DNA of 64,000 bases from Streptomyces xinghaiensis S187. Its GTDB lineage: Bacteria; Actinomycetota; Actinomycetes; Streptomycetales; Streptomycetaceae. A program made the translations under genes and the position numbers. Numbering within the stretch: the first letter of the stretch is position 1; every line of letters begins with the position of its first letter. Positions 1 to 9,031 of this stretch are shown in pieces. Below the pieces are notes generated by a model that was not told the origin of the DNA, searched no databases, and was given only the letters and a program-made list of their open reading frames with translations. Where the stretch lies: assembly GCF_000220705.2 (NCBI RefSeq), contig NZ_CP023202.1:5734501-5798500 (forward strand), given 5' to 3'.

Positions 1-412
1 TGGCGCGGGTGCGTTCGGTCTCGTAGTCGAGAACCCGGGTGGCGTCCAGGGTGGGGGTGTAGCCGGGCGGGCCGTGCACGGCGGACACGGTGAGCCACGA
101 GGCCGCGATCAGCGCGGCGAACGAGGCGGCGAGCAGACCGATCACCGCCCACCGCCACCAGCCGGGCAGATCCAACAGATTCTCCCGGCCCTTCAGCACG
201 AACACCGCACCGATCAGCCCGGTCAGCGAGGCGATGAAGTTGCGGTAGCCCTCCGCCTGCTGCCGCGCGGCCCGGAGCTGCTCGTGCGGCTCCACCATGG
301 CCCGCAACCGGCGGTCGGCGGCGGCCAGTTGCTCGGGCGTGAACCGCCAGGGGGTCCGTGGGCCGCCGGGAGCGCCGCCCGTGCCCCCGGCGCCCGGGGC
401 AGCGCCCGTCAC
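1..412 (-). CDS. Two-helix membrane protein, third gene of caspase operon (3' end beyond window)
   Basis: The reading frame starts at GTG (410-412) and runs off the left edge, giving about 137 residues. The GTG overlaps the TGA of the preceding gene as GTGA, so it should be translated by coupling. The N-terminus is Gly/Ala/Pro-rich (residues 1-20), followed by a soluble helical part. Two hydrophobic segments lie at about residues 58-74 and 86-112, then a short polar tail. I recognise no family. As the last gene of a caspase/Hsp90 operon it could be a membrane anchor, sensor or pore component, but that is inference from context only. Confidence 0.7.
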   Translation of the reverse strand, partial: MTGAAPGAGGTGGAPGGPRTPWRFTPEQLAAADRRLRAMVEPHEQLRAARQQAEGYRNFIASLTGLIGAVFVLKGRENLLDLPGWWRWAVIGLLAASFAALIAASWLTVSAVHGPPGYTPTLDATRVLDYETERTRA

Positions 413-804
413 TGGTGCGCCTCCGCCCCGCCGAGGCCCGGCAGCCCGCCGGGAGGGAGCTCGATCAGCAGATGGGCGCCGCAGCCCGCGCTGTCCTCCT
501 CCGGCGGCCGGCCGGCGTGGGCCCGGCCGCAGAGGCAGCGGGTGTAGAGCGGGGCGCGATCCTCCTCGCTGTCCCCCTCACGGCCTCCGCCTCCGCCTCT
601 CCGCCTCCGTCGCAGCGCTTCCAGCCCGCCGCCCTTGGCCACGTAGGCGTACTGGTTGAGTTCCCAGCGGCGGACCATGGTGCCGTGGCACTCCGGGCAC
701 TCCCCGGCGGCCTCGTACACCCCCTCGCCGATGCGCCGCCAGGTGAACCCCGCCACGACGGCTCTGGCCTGCGGGTCCCACTCCACCGAACGGTGACCGG
801 TCAT
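409..804 (-). CDS. Small Cys-rich putative zinc-binding protein, second gene of caspase operon
   Basis: This encodes about 131 residues. The ATG (802-804) shares one base with the TGA of the caspase gene (TGATG). A GTG three bases upstream is an alternative start and would also overlap. Cysteines occur as CPEC (Cys36, Cys39), CLC (Cys90, Cys92) and a later Cys108 with nearby histidines, a pattern suggesting one or two zinc-ribbon-like sites. A run of Arg and Gly at about 65-75 separates the two halves. I do not recognise the family. Overlap with genes on both sides implies stoichiometric production, so it may be an adaptor or regulator of the large protein. Confidence 0.75.
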   Translation of the reverse strand: MTGHRSVEWDPQARAVVAGFTWRRIGEGVYEAAGECPECHGTMVRRWELNQYAYVAKGGGLEALRRRRRGGGGGREGDSEEDRAPLYTRCLCGRAHAGRPPEEDSAGCGAHLLIELPPGGLPGLGGAEAHQ

Positions 805-3800
805 CACGGTGCTCCTGTCGTGCGGGGAGGATCCGGCAAGGTTAAGCCGAAGAGCCCCGCGTAGCGGGTGAGGCGCTCCAGGATGCGGGCGGGGGAGAGG
901 TCCGTCTCCTCGGAACAGAGCAGAACGTGGTCCGGGTCCACCGTGCCGGAGAGCGCGGGGGCCCGGCCGGTGAGCCGCTCGGTGAGGACGATGACGTCCG
1001 CCCAGTCGGGGACGACGTCCCGCTCCTCACCCTCCGGGTCCCGGACGGTGATGTCGAGGCCGAGCTCGGCGAAGGGCGCGTAGCGCTCGTAGGTCTTGGC
1101 GAGCGACCACCCGAACCGTCCCGCGACGAGGACGAGTTCGAGCGCGCCGAGGCTGCCGGGGCCGAGCAGGCCCGCATCGAAGGCCGCCTGGTCGGCCTTG
1201 ATCGGGGTGAGTTCGTCGAGGAGGCCGGGGTCTTCGCCGCGGGTGAGCGTCCCGGGCGGCTCGGGCGCTCCCGCGCCCGCGAATCCGGCCAGCCGGCGGG
1301 CCGACGCCCCCACGGTCAGCCGGGAGCGGAGCGCGTGCTGAACGATGGCGCCGATCGTCAGGCGCTCCACGAAGCGGGTGGGCTCGACCTCGTCACACAG
1401 CGCCTGGCAGTCCTGGGCCCGCGGGCACAGGGCGGCCGCGGCCCCGGTGAGCTCCGCGGCTCGCAGGGGCAGACCGTATTGCTGTGCTTCCTGGAGCAGC
1501 AGCGCCCGGGCTCCCGCCAGATCCAGTGAGAAATCCGCAGCCAAGGATAGGAACTGGGCTCCCGTCAGGCCGACGCCGTCGAGATCTGCCTGACCGACCA
1601 GGCTGTAGGAACGGTGACTGACAAGAATCTTGGACGGCGGGTGTCCGGCCCGGACGGCGTCCATGGTCGGCTGCACCTCGCCGGCGTCCAGCAGCCCGAA
1701 CTCCACCAGGTGGGACAGCGTTTCCTCCAAGGGCTCTGCCTCGTCCGGGTCGGCAGACGCGTCCCAGGACGCGGAGAGCAGCGTCCACGGCCCGATCCGG
1801 TGGCCTCGTACGCGAGGAGCCGGCCGCAGTGCGTACTGGAGCCAGTCCGGCACCCGCCAGCCCGCGCTGCGTGCGGGAATCCGCGGACCGCGGATACCAG
1901 TGATCGTGCTGCACCGGTCGATGCGTTCGACCACCTCGCCCACCGGCAGTTTCAGCCGCTGAGACGCACGGAGTACGTGCCATGGATCGGGGTCCGCGCC
2001 CAGCCAGGGCGCTGAGCCGTCGAGGTCTCTGGAGAGCAGCCAAGGACCCAGCGCGTCGAGTTCCGTGACGGCGGCGGCGGTCGGGGAGACGGGGCCGACG
2101 ACCGCTTCCCCGACATCCTCGCGGAGAGCGCGGATCTGGTCGAGGGAGGCGTCGGGTATCTCCATGGCCCGGGGTTCGTCCGCTCGTACCCGGGTGTTCC
2201 GCGGCTTCAGCCGGCCGACGGCATCACTGGCCTCGAACCCGGCCAGAGCGGTGGCCTCGGAAGGGCTGATGGTCCGTGCCCCGGCGGCCCCCAGGGGAGG
2301 CGGGGTGGGAAGCCTGTCGTCGAGCGCCGACAGTTGCGTCAGCGCCTCAGCCGCCCGGCTCAGCGGCACCTCGCTCAACGCGGCGGCCAGCAGCAGCGGG
2401 GCGTGCTGTGTCGGAGGGCCGGCTTCCGGCGGGAAGGGCACCCCCCAGTAGGAGGGGCGCGGCAGGAGGAACTCCCGGTAGCACTCGTAGACATCCGCGA
2501 CCACCCTGTCGGGGCGGACGGACCGCAGCGCGCGGATGTCCGGTGCCTCGGGCACATACAGCCCGGCGATGGCGTAGCGGCGCAGGGCCCGCACCGCCTC
2601 GGCGAGCGGGATCTCCACCGCTGCGGACGTGCGCACCGCCGCGGCCCAGTCGGGCGCGGGCAGACCGTTGAGGAACAGCAAGCTGTCGAGTCCCGCCGGT
2701 TCGGGATACCCGGTGAACGAGAGATCCAAGTCGCCCCGGTCGATTCCCAGGGACTGTCGTCGCCAGTCGAGCACCAGGCCGTTTTCCGAGGGCCGGTCGG
2801 GCTCATGCAGAAAGTGGAACCAGGGACTGCTCACTACCTGGCCGTCCAGAGGAAGGACACCGGCCTTCGCCAACGGGACCGAGACGCTGACGGGCTTGTG
2901 GGACCGGGCATCCGGCTCCACGAATCCGGCCGCGCCCGGCAGCAGAAGATCCACCAGCCGTACAGCGAGCCGTGGTTCGGTCTCGCAGAGGCGCCACAAC
3001 CATTCCAGCGAGACCTTCTTCCAGCCCTGCGCGCCCGCCACCGCCTCGGCGTGGTCCATCAGGATACGGAGCACCCGGTCGCGGTCGTATGACAGCAGCC
3101 GGTTCCGGTCCACGCTCGGCACCGGCTCGTACCGTTCGCGCAGATTAACGATGGAGCCGGACACGGCAGGGGCGTCGCGGACCACGACCCCGTCGAGGAG
3201 CAGCTGCCCCTTCCCCTGGACGAACCAGGCGTCGCGGTGCGCATGCACGGGGCCGCCCGGCCAGCTCCGGGAGGGCCGGAGTCTCCGCGCGTGCCAGGTG
3301 ACGCTCCGCTCCTGCGACCGGGCCCGGCCCGCCTCCGCCCGTTCGACGGCCGTCACGTCGTAGTCGCTGAACCACAGCAGTGACTCCAGGGTGTCCAGCA
3401 GCGACGGCCGGGGGCCGTCGTGGTGCGCCAGGTACAGCCGGACGCGAGTGCCGCCGAGGCGAGGCGCGTTCCACTCCTGCCGGATCTGCAGCAGCCCGGA
3501 ACCGGACTGGATGTCGGCCCGCAGCTGTTCCTGGGGGATGTGCTCACCGAACCGGTCCACCGGACAGGTGCGGACCTCCACCTCCTCCGCCAGCATGAAG
3601 TAGCTGAACACCCCGATGCCGAAACGGCTGTTCAGATGGACGTCGTCGAGCCCCGCCCGGCGCCAGTTGCGGCGTTCCTGGACGAAGTCCGGGTCCTGCT
3701 CGTAGCGCCGGCCCGCCCGGGCGAACATCGATGTCAGCTTCTCGCGGGTCATCCCCGAGCCGTTGTCCTCGCACTCGATGTACGCGCGCCCCTCCTCGTC

Positions 3801-6011
3801 CACCCCCTGCCGGAACACGATCCTCGGCCGCCAGCCGTCGGAGTGCCCGCTGTGCCGTTTCCGGCCGTACCGCACGCGCATCTCGCGGTACCGGCAGGCG
3901 TCCAGGGCGTTCTGGTACAGCTCCCGCACCGCGAGCATCGGATCGCCGTAGAGCTGGGTGCCCATGAGCAGCGGCCGGATCTCGTCCTCGGCCAGCCGGA
4001 ACCGCTCCAGCGGCTCGGTGTACTTCCGGTCGCGCGGCTTCAGCAGCCCGGTGGAGACCCGGCGCGGCAGGCCGCGCAGCAGCGGGGCCCGGCCCTGGTG
4101 GTGCCGGTGGATCTCGCGGAACGCCGTGTCGGCGCGGGCGGCCAGCTCCTCCACCGCCGCGTGCAGGGCGGGATGCGGGCACCGGAAGCTCACCTCGACG
4201 CCGTGCCGTTCCTTCTCGCCGCCACGTTTCCCCGGGTCGTACCGCAGACCTTCCGAAAGGGAGATCACCGCGTCGGACGGCGAGAGGGGCGTGCGCGCGG
4301 CGAGATGGTCGACCAGCACGCTGGACAGCATGCGCGTGTCCACGGCCAGCAGGGCCGCGGCCCACAGCAGGGTGGCCAGTTGCTCACCGCGCCAGCGGGT
4401 GCCCTGGACCGGGGGATGGTCGTTCCAGCCGTCCGGCGCGTCCGGGTCGTTGATGCGGGGGCTGCCGCCCGGGCGCACGGAGACATGCCCGAGCACCTGC
4501 CGGAGCTGACTGCTGATCTCCTCTCGGGACTGAGCGACCGGCCCGCACCAGCCGGGCGCCGGGGTCGCCGCGAGCACGGCGGACACGGCGACGTCGAAGA
4601 GCTTCTCCGCCGACGGATACTGGCCCGTGCACTCCCAGACCAGGTCCCAGTCGGCGACGAAGCGGTGCCGCAGCCACTGGTCGGCGGCCCGGGCGGCGGC
4701 GAGCTGGCCGCGCTCACGCAGGGTCGCGGCCGTGCGGCGCACCAGGTGGTGCGCCCGGCCCATGTCCCGCAGCTCGCTGCGGACCAGCTGGGCGTGGGCG
4801 TCAAGGCCGCCGGGCTCCCGGCCGTCCGGCGCGGTGGCGCCGTCCGCCGCCCCGCGGTCCGCGTCCTCCCGCGGAAGCGCCCCCAGTTCGTCCATGAGGA
4901 GGGCCACGATGCCCTCGTGGACGATCGGCGCGGCGAGCAGCGCGGCCGTCTCGGGCGGCGACAGCCGCTCGTCCTCCCGCAGCCCGGCCTGTACGGCCAG
5001 TTCCCCGAGCTGTCCGATCAGCCGCTCGGGGTAGCGGGGGTCGTCCCACGGGTCGGGGTGCCGGGCGAGGGTGTCGGTACGCAGACCGACGACCAGCCGC
5101 ACCAGGTGACGTAACCGGTCCAGCACCGGCTCCCGTACGCTGCCGGCGTCCGCGGTGACGTCCCACAGCGCTGACTTCTCGACGGCCTCGGTCCAGCGGT
5201 GCGTTGTCTCCGACCCGTCGCACACCACGGCTGACCGCGCCGACTCCCACGACCAGTCGGGGACCTGCCGGTCGACCCGCGGCGGGACGGTGCCGTCCCC
5301 GGCCGCCCTGCCCGCGACCGTGCGGACGTACTCATAGACCTCGCCGATCGTCTTGGGAGCGGCGCTTGCCGACAGCGCCTCGGCGAGCGCCCGGCCGAAC
5401 CAGCTTCCCTGGGCATCGGCGTAGGCCGCTTCGCCCGGGCTGCAGCTGTACAGCCACACCACCGAGCCGTGGTCGCCGGAGAGCTTCCGCTCGTCGTCGT
5501 GGATGAACGGCACGACTCCGTCCTCCCGGCAGGCGTCCAGGCAGACGACGGCGGTCACGCCGCGGGAGAGGCCGGCGAGCAGTTCCCCCGGGGCGGTCCG
5601 GAGCAGCGTGCGGGGGTTGACGCAGGGCAGACCGCCACGAGCGGGGCCGGGCTGGGCGTCGGCGGGGACCAGATAGTGCCGCTTGTCGAGGGTGACGCCG
5701 TGACAGGTGAGGTAGACCAGGGCGGTGTCCCCGGGTTCGCAGGAGGCGAAGAACGTGCCGAGGGCACCGATGATGCCGTTGCCGCCCACATCCCGGCAGT
5801 CGGGGTCGGGATGGTCCTGGTGCAGCGACCGCACCTCGTACCCCGAGCTCTTCAGCGCCGCGCTCATCAGCTCGATGTCCTGCGGTACGCAGTCCAGCGC
5901 CGGATAGGCCGCGGCCAGGCCCGGGTCCCGGTGCAGTGCCCGGGTCTCCCTGACGCCGATCAGCAGCGCCCGCCGGCGGCCGGCTTCCCGCGCGGAATCC
6001 GAATCCGTCAC
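804..6011 (-). CDS. Caspase-like peptidase fused to Hsp90-type ATPase and C-terminal helical repeats
   Basis: The product is about 1,735 residues. I chose the GTG at 6009-6011 because the G-rich stretch GGGGGCGGGG precedes it; an ATG at 6086 would add 25 unlikely residues. Residues about 12-260 form a C14 caspase-like domain: strand ALLIGV, His104 in LTCHG and Cys161 in CLDACRED as the dyad. A helical linker follows. A GHKL/Hsp90 ATPase occupies about 680-900: N-box RELYQNALDA (about 698), DNGSG (about 748) and RFGIGVFSYF (about 798). The C-terminal 500 residues contain repeats ending in a Y-x-x-x-[FL]-G-L pattern, resembling winged-helix repeats paired with Hsp90 domains in predicted bacterial conflict proteins. 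A TTA codon occurs at residue 1723. Likely role: ATP-gated protease switch in immunity or programmed death (inference). Confidence 0.85.
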   Translation of the reverse strand: MTDSDSAREAGRRRALLIGVRETRALHRDPGLAAAYPALDCVPQDIELMSAALKSSGYEVRSLHQDHPDPDCRDVGGNGIIGALGTFFASCEPGDTALVYLTCHGVTLDKRHYLVPADAQPGPARGGLPCVNPRTLLRTAPGELLAGLSRGVTAVVCLDACREDGVVPFIHDDERKLSGDHGSVVWLYSCSPGEAAYADAQGSWFGRALAEALSASAAPKTIGEVYEYVRTVAGRAAGDGTVPPRVDRQVPDWSWESARSAVVCDGSETTHRWTEAVEKSALWDVTADAGSVREPVLDRLRHLVRLVVGLRTDTLARHPDPWDDPRYPERLIGQLGELAVQAGLREDERLSPPETAALLAAPIVHEGIVALLMDELGALPREDADRGAADGATAPDGREPGGLDAHAQLVRSELRDMGRAHHLVRRTAATLRERGQLAAARAADQWLRHRFVADWDLVWECTGQYPSAEKLFDVAVSAVLAATPAPGWCGPVAQSREEISSQLRQVLGHVSVRPGGSPRINDPDAPDGWNDHPPVQGTRWRGEQLATLLWAAALLAVDTRMLSSVLVDHLAARTPLSPSDAVISLSEGLRYDPGKRGGEKERHGVEVSFRCPHPALHAAVEELAARADTAFREIHRHHQGRAPLLRGLPRRVSTGLLKPRDRKYTEPLERFRLAEDEIRPLLMGTQLYGDPMLAVRELYQNALDACRYREMRVRYGRKRHSGHSDGWRPRIVFRQGVDEEGRAYIECEDNGSGMTREKLTSMFARAGRRYEQDPDFVQERRNWRRAGLDDVHLNSRFGIGVFSYFMLAEEVEVRTCPVDRFGEHIPQEQLRADIQSGSGLLQIRQEWNAPRLGGTRVRLYLAHHDGPRPSLLDTLESLLWFSDYDVTAVERAEAGRARSQERSVTWHARRLRPSRSWPGGPVHAHRDAWFVQGKGQLLLDGVVVRDAPAVSGSIVNLRERYEPVPSVDRNRLLSYDRDRVLRILMDHAEAVAGAQGWKKVSLEWLWRLCETEPRLAVRLVDLLLPGAAGFVEPDARSHKPVSVSVPLAKAGVLPLDGQVVSSPWFHFLHEPDRPSENGLVLDWRRQSLGIDRGDLDLSFTGYPEPAGLDSLLFLNGLPAPDWAAAVRTSAAVEIPLAEAVRALRRYAIAGLYVPEAPDIRALRSVRPDRVVADVYECYREFLLPRPSYWGVPFPPEAGPPTQHAPLLLAAALSEVPLSRAAEALTQLSALDDRLPTPPPLGAAGARTISPSEATALAGFEASDAVGRLKPRNTRVRADEPRAMEIPDASLDQIRALREDVGEAVVGPVSPTAAAVTELDALGPWLLSRDLDGSAPWLGADPDPWHVLRASQRLKLPVGEVVERIDRCSTITGIRGPRIPARSAGWRVPDWLQYALRPAPRVRGHRIGPWTLLSASWDASADPDEAEPLEETLSHLVEFGLLDAGEVQPTMDAVRAGHPPSKILVSHRSYSLVGQADLDGVGLTGAQFLSLAADFSLDLAGARALLLQEAQQYGLPLRAAELTGAAAALCPRAQDCQALCDEVEPTRFVERLTIGAIVQHALRSRLTVGASARRLAGFAGAGAPEPPGTLTRGEDPGLLDELTPIKADQAAFDAGLLGPGSLGALELVLVAGRFGWSLAKTYERYAPFAELGLDITVRDPEGEERDVVPDWADVIVLTERLTGRAPALSGTVDPDHVLLCSEETDLSPARILERLTRYAGLFGLTLPDPPRTTGAP

Positions 6012-6295
6012 TCCCCGCCCCCTGTTCAGCCTGACCCGGCCGATGATTCCAGACGGGTCGGACACGGGAGGCGCTTCCCGGCACATCCAAGGGCGGACGG
6101 CCCGGGCGGTTCGCCGCGTACCCCCGGACCGGTGAGGCCGTCACCCGGGCGGACCGCCCCGGTCGCGGGGCGCGGGAGCCGGCGGTAGTTCTCGGAGAGT
6201 CGCCGCGGATCACCCGCCGTGTCCGCTGCTGGGGCGGGCACGGCGGGTGGCCGGCGGCCTGCCCCGAACACCCACGACCGGACGGGACGTCCCGC

Positions 6296-7171
6296 ATGAA
6301 AGCCACGATCCGACGCGGCGGCATCAGCGCCGCCGCCGGCCTGGGGCTCTGTCTTGCCCTGCTGCCGGCCGGGCAGACCCAGGCCCGTGCCCAGGTCTTC
6401 GTTCCCTGCGGCGACATCGCCGCCCTGAAAGCCGCCGTCACCAACGCCAACGCGGGAGGCGGGCCCGTCCTGCTGGCGTCCGGCTGCACCTACACCCTGA
6501 CCGCTCCCGACACCCCGGCGAACGCGGACGACGCCCTGCCCGAGATCACCGGCAACGTCCAGATCAGCTCCGCCGGCGGCGCCACCCTCCGCCGGAACTC
6601 CGCCCAGGTCTTCCGCATCCTCAACGTGGTGCCGGGCGGCAGCCTCACCCTGAACCGGATCACCGTGCGCGGCGGCGATGCCGCCCAGGGCGGAGGCATC
6701 CGCAACGCGGGCCGGCTCGCCCTGTACCGGTCGGTGGTCCGCGACAACACCGGGAGCGGCATTTACAACTCCGGCACGCTCGGCCTCCGCAACTCCGTCC
6801 TCCTGGGCAACAAGGCATCCTCGGGCGGCGGCCTGGCCAACGTGGCGGGCTACGCGACCGTCAACTCCTCCCGGATCCACGGGAACTCCGCGACCTCCGA
6901 CGGCGGCGGCATCGTCAACGCCGCCACCCTGCGGGTCCGCGGCAGCACGGTCTACGCCAACCGCGCCGTCCGCGGCGGCGGCCTCTTCAACCGGGCCGGC
7001 ACGGCCACCCTCGCGCGCAGCAAGGTCCTCGGAAACACGGCCACCGCCCCGGCCGGCGGGGGAGGCGTCCACGAGGCGGGCGGCGCGGTGACCGCCCTGA
7101 CGAGCTCGGTCATCGGGAACGTGCCTGACAACTGCGCGCCGCTGGGCAGCGTCCCCGGCTGCGTCGGCTGA
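6296..7171 (+). CDS. Secreted right-handed beta-helix repeat protein
   Basis: The product is 291 residues. The N-terminus has two basic residues, a hydrophobic core (GLGLCLALLPAG) and an Ala-x-Ala site near residue 32, so it is a Sec signal peptide. The mature part is a series of about 20-residue turns with patterns such as GGGIRNAG, GSGIYNSG, GGGLANVAG and GGGIVNAA, typical of the pectin-lyase-like parallel beta-helix (polymorphic outer-membrane-like repeats). No catalytic residues of a known lyase or hydrolase are evident. Cysteines near both ends (PCGD, NCAP and PGCVG) could cap the helix. It is transcribed away from the caspase operon and ends before a strong hairpin terminator. Function is unknown; a cell-surface or carbohydrate-binding role is possible. 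Confidence 0.85.
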   Translation: MKATIRRGGISAAAGLGLCLALLPAGQTQARAQVFVPCGDIAALKAAVTNANAGGGPVLLASGCTYTLTAPDTPANADDALPEITGNVQISSAGGATLRRNSAQVFRILNVVPGGSLTLNRITVRGGDAAQGGGIRNAGRLALYRSVVRDNTGSGIYNSGTLGLRNSVLLGNKASSGGGLANVAGYATVNSSRIHGNSATSDGGGIVNAATLRVRGSTVYANRAVRGGGLFNRAGTATLARSKVLGNTATAPAGGGGVHEAGGAVTALTSSVIGNVPDNCAPLGSVPGCVG

Positions 7172-7209
7172 CCGGCCACCGGCCCGCCCCGTCCGGCCGC
7201 CCCCGGACC

Positions 7210-7246
7210 GCGGCACCCGCCCCACCCGATCCGGGGCGGGTGCCGC
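7210..7246. terminator. Bidirectional terminator hairpin between convergent genes
   Basis: A perfect 14-bp stem (7210-7223 with 7233-7246, arms GCGGCACCCGCCCC / GGGGCGGGTGCCGC) closes a 9-nt loop. It lies between the beta-helix gene (+) and the CBS gene (-), which converge, so it can serve both. There is no U-tract, as usual in this genus. Confidence 0.8.
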
Positions 7247-7330
7247 GCGGTTCCGCCCCGGGCCCGGGCACGTCGCCGCCCCGGGCCCGGGCGCTGAAGC
7301 CGGGGCGCCGGGGCGGCGCGGCGGGCCCGT

Positions 7331-7765
7331 TCAGGCGTAGACCTTCTCGACGAACTCGGCGAGCATCTCGTCGCTGATGTTCCGGGCCAGATCGTGCTCG
7401 GTGACGATGCCCACCAGCCGGTGACCGGCGCCCGTGTCGATCACGGGGATCCGCTTGATCTGGTGCTGCTCCATCGCGTCCAGCGCCTCGCTGATGGACG
7501 CGTCCACATCGATCCAGAACAGTTCCCCGGCGAGCTCCCCGGCACGGACCTGGTTCAGGTCCTTCCCCTCGGCACAGCACTTGATCACGATGTCACGGTC
7601 CGTGATCATGCCCTTCAGCCGGTCGTCCTCCCCGCAGATGGGGAGGCTGCCGACGCCGAGATCACGCATCATGCGCGAGGCGTCGGTCATGTTCTGGCTC
7701 TCACCGATGCACTGGGCCCCCTCCGTCATGACGTCGCGGACCGTCAGATTCTGCTTCGCTGCCAT
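7331..7765 (-). CDS. CBS-pair domain protein
   Basis: The product is 144 residues. Two tandem CBS motifs fill the protein: residues about 8-65 (start VRDVMTEG, end GMITDRDI) and about 75-135 (end GIVTEHDLARN). Each has the T-[DE]-[RH]-D signature that typically contacts the ribose or phosphate of adenine nucleotides. Stand-alone CBS pairs of this size resemble hypoxic-response protein 1 and usually act as ligand-binding regulatory modules. A GAGAGGAAG sequence precedes the ATG. It is monocistronic and ends at the shared hairpin near 7210-7246. Ligand and partner are not evident. Confidence 0.88.
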   Translation of the reverse strand: MAAKQNLTVRDVMTEGAQCIGESQNMTDASRMMRDLGVGSLPICGEDDRLKGMITDRDIVIKCCAEGKDLNQVRAGELAGELFWIDVDASISEALDAMEQHQIKRIPVIDTGAGHRLVGIVTEHDLARNISDEMLAEFVEKVYA

Positions 7766-7987
7766 ATCGGAGCTTCCTCTCTGCTTCCAGGCGTATCCGG
7801 ATCTCTACGGGTCTCCCGTTCGGCCCCGTTCCATGCGAAACCCTCCCCATCGATCACAACACGGATGGCCGCAACGCACCTCCCGAGCGGACGCGCCCGC
7901 GACGGGGCCCGCCCCTCCGCCCCGGAATCGGCCCACTCGGCTCCGTACCGTGGTCCCGCGCCCACGCGCCGTACATCCCCGGTGCCG

Positions 7988-8884
7988 TCAGGTGTCGCAG
8001 TCCAGAACGCTCCGGCAGAGCCCGCAGCGCACCCGCACCGGCCCCCGGACGGGCACCCGGAGCCGCTGGCAGCAGACCGGGCAGGGAAAAACCACCCGTA
8101 GCGGCGGACCGGCATCGAACGCGTACGGGGCGTCCGGCAGCGGGGGAGGCGGCGCCGCCCCTGGCTCCGAGGCGGCGCGGCGGGCCCGGCCGTACCGCAG
8201 CCGCGCGAAGCGGCTCGCGCCCGCCAGCGGCGGCTGCCGCTCGTCGGCCCGGGCCCGCTCCATCCCCTCGGTGTACGCGGTGTACGCCTGCGGGCTGGTG
8301 AACCACGGCGAGGGGTCCTCCCCGAAGACCAGCGCCCGCTTGGCGAGAACGTAGCCGTACTCCTCCGGCGTCAGATAGCCCAGCTTCTGCGAGGTCAGCG
8401 CGTCCTGCCGGAAGGCGTCCAGCAGCAGCCAGCCCACCCCCAGGTACGCCGCCGCCGTGTCGGTGAGGATCTCGTTGGCGGCCGTGCCGGGAAAGGACAG
8501 CCCCGCCCGGTGCAGGAACACATGGGTGATCTCGTGCGCCAGGGCCGCGCCGATGTCCCGCCGGTGCCGGTCGAACCGCGTGTGGAGCTCCACGTCGTAC
8601 TCGGGACCGGCCGCCAGCTCCACGTTCGCCGCGTCCGCCATCTCCCGGAAGGTGACCGCCACCCGGGCCTCCGGCAGCCCCAGATGGCGCACCATCACCC
8701 GCGCGACCCGCTCCACACCCGCGCGCAGGTCCTCCTCCCCGGAGAACCCCGCCTCCACGGGCAGCACACTGGCCGTGAACGACCGCACCGCCCCCGGCGG
8801 CAGCGCCCGGTACAGCGCGGTGAGCGCCGACCGTACCGTCTCCAGATGCGGATAACCGCGCTCGACCTCGCTCCCGGGCATCAC
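7988..8884 (-). CDS. HExxH putative metalloprotein with C-terminal zinc ribbon
   Basis: The product is 298 residues from a GTG; an ATG is the next codon. The central part has AHEITHVFLH followed about 20 residues later by NEILTDTAAAYLG. This is the HExxH plus downstream acidic arrangement of a gluzincin-like or SprT-like zinc site. After a Pro/Ala-rich linker, the C-terminus has CPVC (with a further Cys) and CGLC, a four-cysteine zinc ribbon. There is no signal peptide, so it is probably cytoplasmic. Family and substrate are unrecognised; peptidase activity is plausible but not shown. It is separated from the CBS gene by about 220 bases with no other feature. Confidence 0.8.
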   Translation of the reverse strand: MMPGSEVERGYPHLETVRSALTALYRALPPGAVRSFTASVLPVEAGFSGEEDLRAGVERVARVMVRHLGLPEARVAVTFREMADAANVELAAGPEYDVELHTRFDRHRRDIGAALAHEITHVFLHRAGLSFPGTAANEILTDTAAAYLGVGWLLLDAFRQDALTSQKLGYLTPEEYGYVLAKRALVFGEDPSPWFTSPQAYTAYTEGMERARADERQPPLAGASRFARLRYGRARRAASEPGAAPPPPLPDAPYAFDAGPPLRVVFPCPVCCQRLRVPVRGPVRVRCGLCRSVLDCDT

Positions 8885-9031
8885 GCCCCCACCCTACGGC
8901 GAGGCACCGTCCGGACCGCCCCGACCGGGTCTTTCCGCACCCTGGACGCCCCCGGCGGCCGGCCGCCCCTGTTACCGGGACTTTCGCAGAGAGCCTGGCT
9001 TTCACACCGGGGATGGACGCATCTCATGGCT

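Noticed and set aside
3420..5114. 564-codon open frame antisense to the caspase-Hsp90 gene
   Set aside because: Its composition is that of an antisense shadow with no domain, while the minus-strand frame shows clear catalytic motifs.
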